A stretch of DNA of 8,102 nucleotides, taken from NCBI GenBank assembly GCA_900758315.1, contig CAAERF010000614.1:1-8102 (forward strand), in the 5' to 3' direction. Made by a program: the position numbers and the translations under genes. Numbering within the stretch: position 1 is the stretch's first letter; each line of letters opens with the position of its first letter. This stretch comes from an uncultured Oscillospiraceae bacterium (lineage in GTDB: Bacteria > Bacillota > Clostridia > Oscillospirales > Oscillospiraceae). The notes beneath the pieces are model-generated. The model worked only from the letters and a program-made list of their open reading frames with translations. It was not told the origin of the DNA and made no database searches. Shown here in pieces: positions 5,858 to 8,102 of the stretch.

Positions 5858-6489
5858 TGGTAGAAATCAGAGACGGTAAAAAGGTTTTGGTCACGCCTGT
5901 CAGCGCCGAGGATCTGGCTGACATCAAAATTGGTGACATCGTGTATCTCGACGGCGACCTTATGACCTGCCGTGACGTGGCGCACCGCCGCCTGGTCGAG
6001 GGCGGTCGTGAGCTGCCCTACGACATCCGCAACAAGGCCATCTTCCACGCAGGTCCCATTGTCCGCCCCATTCAGGGTCAGGACGATGCCTACGAGATGG
6101 TTTCTGTCGGTCCCACCACCTCGATGCGCATGGAGAAGTTCGAGTATGAGTTCACCCAGCACACCGGTGTCCGCGTCATCGTGGGCAAGGGCGGTATGGG
6201 TCCCAACACCGAGCGCGCCTGCAAGGAGTTCGGCGCCATCCACTGCGTGTTCCCCGCCGGCTGCGCCGTTGTCGCCGCAACCGAGGTACAACGCATTGTC
6301 GAGCATCACTGGGACGAGCTGGGTATGCCCGAAACGCTCTGGTGCTGCAAGGTCAAGGAGTTTGGTCCGCTGATCGTTTCCATCGACACCAATGGCGACA
6401 ACCTGTTCGAGAAGAACAAGGTTGACTTCAACAAAAAGAAGGACGCTGCCATCGAGGAGATCTGCAAGCACGTCAGCTTCATCAAATAA
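5857..6489 (+). CDS. ttdB: L(+)-tartrate dehydratase, beta subunit
   Basis: This is the C-terminal-domain partner of TtdA; the enzyme in E. coli is an alpha2-beta2 tetramer. The 210-aa protein closely follows E. coli Ttd[14 protein letters not shown] (33-45), [11 protein letters not shown] (60-70), the substrate-binding-type block [11 protein letters not shown] (82-92), VGKGGMGP (109-116), [12 protein letters not shown] (131-142), ELGMPETLW (154-162), and [11 protein letters not shown] (167-177), ending in a short basic-hydrophobic tail as TtdB does. Its ATG uses the last base of the ttdA stop (TAATG), with GGGGGTG just upstream, so translation is coupled and 1:1 production is likely. A hairpin follows at 6523-6564 before the second transporter gene. 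Confidence 0.93.
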   Translation: MVEIRDGKKVLVTPVSAEDLADIKIGDIVYLDGDLMTCRDVAHRRLVEGGRELPYDIRNKAIFHAGPIVRPIQGQDDAYEMVSVGPTTSMRMEKFEYEFTQHTGVRVIVGKGGMGPNTERACKEFGAIHCVFPAGCAVVAATEVQRIVEHHWDELGMPETLWCCKVKEFGPLIVSIDTNGDNLFEKNKVDFNKKKDAAIEEICKHVSFIK

Positions 6490-6522
6490 GCCATTCACTA
6501 TTTCTCTATACAGCCATAAACG

Positions 6523-6564
6523 CACAAAGGGACACTTCGCATTCGTGCGGGGCGTCCCTTTGTG
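6523..6564 (+). terminator. Intercistronic hairpin between ttdB and the second transporter (partial terminator or mRNA stabiliser)
   Basis: A perfect 11-bp stem, CACAAAGGGAC (6523-6533) with GTCCCTTTGTG (6554-6564), encloses a smaller CGCA-TTCG-TGCG hairpin (6538-6549). Only three T residues follow before CCGGGAGG, the ribosome binding site of the next gene, which starts 18 bp after the stem. The short T-run suggests partial termination or protection of the ttdAB mRNA 3' end, which would lower or uncouple expression of the second transporter. I see no new promoter between the hairpin and the ATG at 6582. Confidence 0.6.
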
Positions 6565-6581
6565 TTTCCGGGAGGAATTCT

Positions 6582-7865
6582 ATGACCCTATTGGAGATTA
6601 CTCTGCTCATTCTGCTGGCGACGATCCTTGCGTTTGTCAGCGGCAAAATCCCGTTTTCCGTCATCTCGTCCGGCATCATTCTGGCGCTGATTTTAACAGG
6701 CGTAATGACCCCTGCCGAGGCGTTCGGCGGGTTTATCAACACGAACGTCGTTATGTTTGTGGCGATGTTTGTGATTGGCGCAGGGCTGACGAAAACCGTT
6801 CTCATTGACAAGGCGCAGAGCCTTGTCGTGCGCTACAAGGACAACCAGCGGGTGCTGATTTTTCTGTCCTGCGCAGCGGCGGCGTTTTTGGGTGCCATCA
6901 CCAGCGCCACGGCAACGGCAGCCATTATGATCCCGCTGCTGGTGGGCATTGCCAACGACATCGGCACCAGCCGCAGTAAGTTGCTGTACCCGGCGATGGC
7001 GTGCGCCAACATTGCCACCCAGATGACCTTTATGGGGCAGGGCGCCAGCAATATGGCGTGGAACGATGTTATGATGAAAGCCGGTGCGCCCAACCCGCTG
7101 CACGTCTGGGATTTTACCGTGGCGCGCATTCCAATGCTGGCAACAGCGATTTTGTACATGACCTTTGTCGGCTACAAGCTTATGCCTGATATTCCGAACG
7201 GGAAGTTCTCGGATGGCGCATCGGGGCAGATCGGCAGCGAAAAAATCAGCCCCGCCAAGCAAAAGCTGGCTATGATCATCATTCTGGCAACGATTGCCCT
7301 GATGCTGCTGGAAAATGTCATCGGCATCAAAATGTACCTGACCGCCTGCCTTGGCGCAGTGTTGCTGGTGCTGACGGGCGTGCTGAGCGAGAAGGAGGCG
7401 CTGGCATCCATCCACCAGCCGACGATCTTCCTGTTTGCGGGCGTGCTGGCGCTGTCCGATGCCATCCAGAAAACAGGCGCCGGCGATGTTGTGGCGGATT
7501 GGATGATCAAAATCCTGGGCGGTACGACGAATACCTACTTGATTATGGCTGTATTCTTCCTTGTGCCGTTTGTGCTGACGCAGGTCATGTCGAACCTTGC
7601 CACGCTGACGATTTTTATTCCTCTCGTCACATCTGCCTGTCTTAAGATGGGGCTTGACCCGCGCGCTGCCGTGGTGGGTGTTATCACCGCCAGCTGCATT
7701 TCCATTATGACCCCGATGGCCGCGCCCTGCCAGATCATGATCATCGAGCCGGGCGGGTATAAGCTGAAGGACTACTTAAAATGCGGCACACCCTTGGCGG
7801 CGCTGCTCTGCATGATGTCCATCCTTGTGCTGCCGATGATGTTCCCGCTGTATTATCTGCAATGA
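6582..7865 (+). CDS. SLC13-family (DASS/ArsB-NhaD superfamily) transporter with altered signature motifs
   Basis: This 427-aa membrane protein is a paralogue of the transporter at 3639-4913 and aligns with it almost without gaps in the first half (TGVxxPxxAFxGxxxxNV, VAMFVIG, MIPLLVGIA). About ten to twelve membrane segments are visible from residue 4. The two DASS signature positions are altered: SAT at 108-110 instead of SNT, and SNL at 337-339 instead of SNT; the GAPGN loop is replaced by GQGASN (152-157). These residues form cation and substrate sites in the family, so it may carry a different substrate, use a different ion, or act as an exchanger. ATG 6582 follows GGGAGG (6570-6575) at 6 bp. 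As the last gene behind a hairpin it is probably made at a lower level. A role in tartrate uptake or product export is inferred from position only. Confidence 0.88.
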   Translation: MTLLEITLLILLATILAFVSGKIPFSVISSGIILALILTGVMTPAEAFGGFINTNVVMFVAMFVIGAGLTKTVLIDKAQSLVVRYKDNQRVLIFLSCAAAAFLGAITSATATAAIMIPLLVGIANDIGTSRSKLLYPAMACANIATQMTFMGQGASNMAWNDVMMKAGAPNPLHVWDFTVARIPMLATAILYMTFVGYKLMPDIPNGKFSDGASGQIGSEKISPAKQKLAMIIILATIALMLLENVIGIKMYLTACLGAVLLVLTGVLSEKEALASIHQPTIFLFAGVLALSDAIQKTGAGDVVADWMIKILGGTTNTYLIMAVFFLVPFVLTQVMSNLATLTIFIPLVTSACLKMGLDPRAAVVGVITASCISIMTPMAAPCQIMIIEPGGYKLKDYLKCGTPLAALLCMMSILVLPMMFPLYYLQ

Positions 7866-8079
7866 TATTATGTTCCTAAGTCTGGGGGCAAGCGGCAAAT
7901 TAGACATTTTTCTTCAGCATTTATTTTGATGTACACGGTTTCTTTTATTATTTACATGACCGTTTGATTGACGCTAGTATGCGTATTATTTGATTTTTAT
8001 TGAATTTACATCAAGATTTGCGGGGAAAGTGTACCCTTACGCCCGGATAAAACAGAGAAAATATAGAAAGAGCCCGGAG
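7866..8079. other. AT-rich intergenic region, no supported gene
   Basis: After the transporter stop the DNA turns sharply AT-rich. No open frame with a credible ribosome binding site is seen. No clean terminator directly follows the stop codon. A weak promoter-like pair, TTTACA (7951-7956) and TAGTAT (7975-7980) with 18-bp spacing, has no gene behind it within the window. The sequence is probably the 3' untranslated region plus spacer to the next, unseen gene. Confidence 0.55.
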
Positions 8080-8102
8080 GACCTTACCAAATCGGTAAGG
8101 TC
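8080..8102. terminator. Hairpin at the right edge, probable intrinsic terminator cut by the window
   Basis: GACCTTACC (8080-8088) and GGTAAGGTC (8094-8102) form a perfect 9-bp stem with a 5-base loop, ending exactly at the window edge. The left side continues as AAAGAGCCCGGAG (8067-8079), the usual A-rich, GC-rich left arm of a bidirectional terminator. If so, the bases after the window should read close to CTCCGGGCT followed by T residues. It could end the tartrate operon transcript, or a convergent gene to the right. Confidence 0.55.

Noticed and set aside
4958..6489. Calling the two hydro-lyase genes a split class I fumarase
   Set aside because: The family is the same, but both subunits match recalled E. 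coli TtdA and TtdB block by block, including lengths and C-terminal ends, and sit with SLC13 carriers. Fumarase activity remains a possible alternative only.
7872..7910. A terminator directly after the second transporter (GTCT...AGAC followed by TTTTT)
   Set aside because: Only about four base pairs can form around a long loop, so it is too weak to claim.

Overview
The window looks like chromosome from an anaerobic Gram-positive gut-type bacterium (Clostridia, perhaps Oscillospiraceae such as the Faecalibacterium/Gemmiger group). The evidence is strong GGAGG ribosome binding sites, fairly GC-rich genes, short AT-rich intergenic DNA with sigma-A type promoters, and an oxygen-sensitive [4Fe-4S] hydro-lyase. 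The genus is a guess from composition and gene style, not a match I could test.

Left part (1-1496, minus strand): the first 498 codons of a large two-domain protein, an archaeo-eukaryotic-type primase followed by a superfamily II helicase, cut by the left edge. It matches the TOTE conflict-system primase-helicase family, so a defence or conflict locus probably continues to the left. A divergent, AT-richer intergenic region (1497-2028) follows. It holds inverted repeats near the primase-helicase promoter, a terminator-like hairpin where no present gene ends, and a clear promoter with an overlapping palindromic operator for the rightward genes.

Right part (2029-7865, all plus strand): a six-gene L-tartrate utilisation cluster. 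Two GntR/FCD-type regulators overlap by ATGA (2029-2607, 2604-3260). A 378-bp gap carries a second promoter and a structured leader. Then come an SLC13/DASS-type anion transporter with a GTG start (3639-4913), L(+)-tartrate dehydratase alpha (ttdA, 4958-5857) and beta (ttdB, 5857-6489) subunits, and, behind an intercistronic hairpin, a second SLC13-like transporter (6582-7865). The logic expected is: tartrate enters through one SLC13 protein, TtdAB dehydrates it to oxaloacetate, and the GntR proteins sense the substrate or a product.

The best regulatory evidence is a near-identical 16-bp sequence, TTGTATACAATATTAA upstream of the regulators and TTGGATACAATATTAA upstream of the transporter. 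A third partial copy lies just after the transporter promoter. This ties the two GntR proteins to both transcription units. The right end (7866-8102) is AT-rich with no gene that I can support and ends in a hairpin cut by the window edge.

The most unusual points are the pair of coupled GntR paralogues, one with an abbreviated and altered ligand/metal domain; the second transporter's loss of both canonical SNT motifs; the hairpin-rich leader lying between two exact 11-bp operator repeats; and possible relics of an integrated element between the conflict gene and the tartrate cluster.
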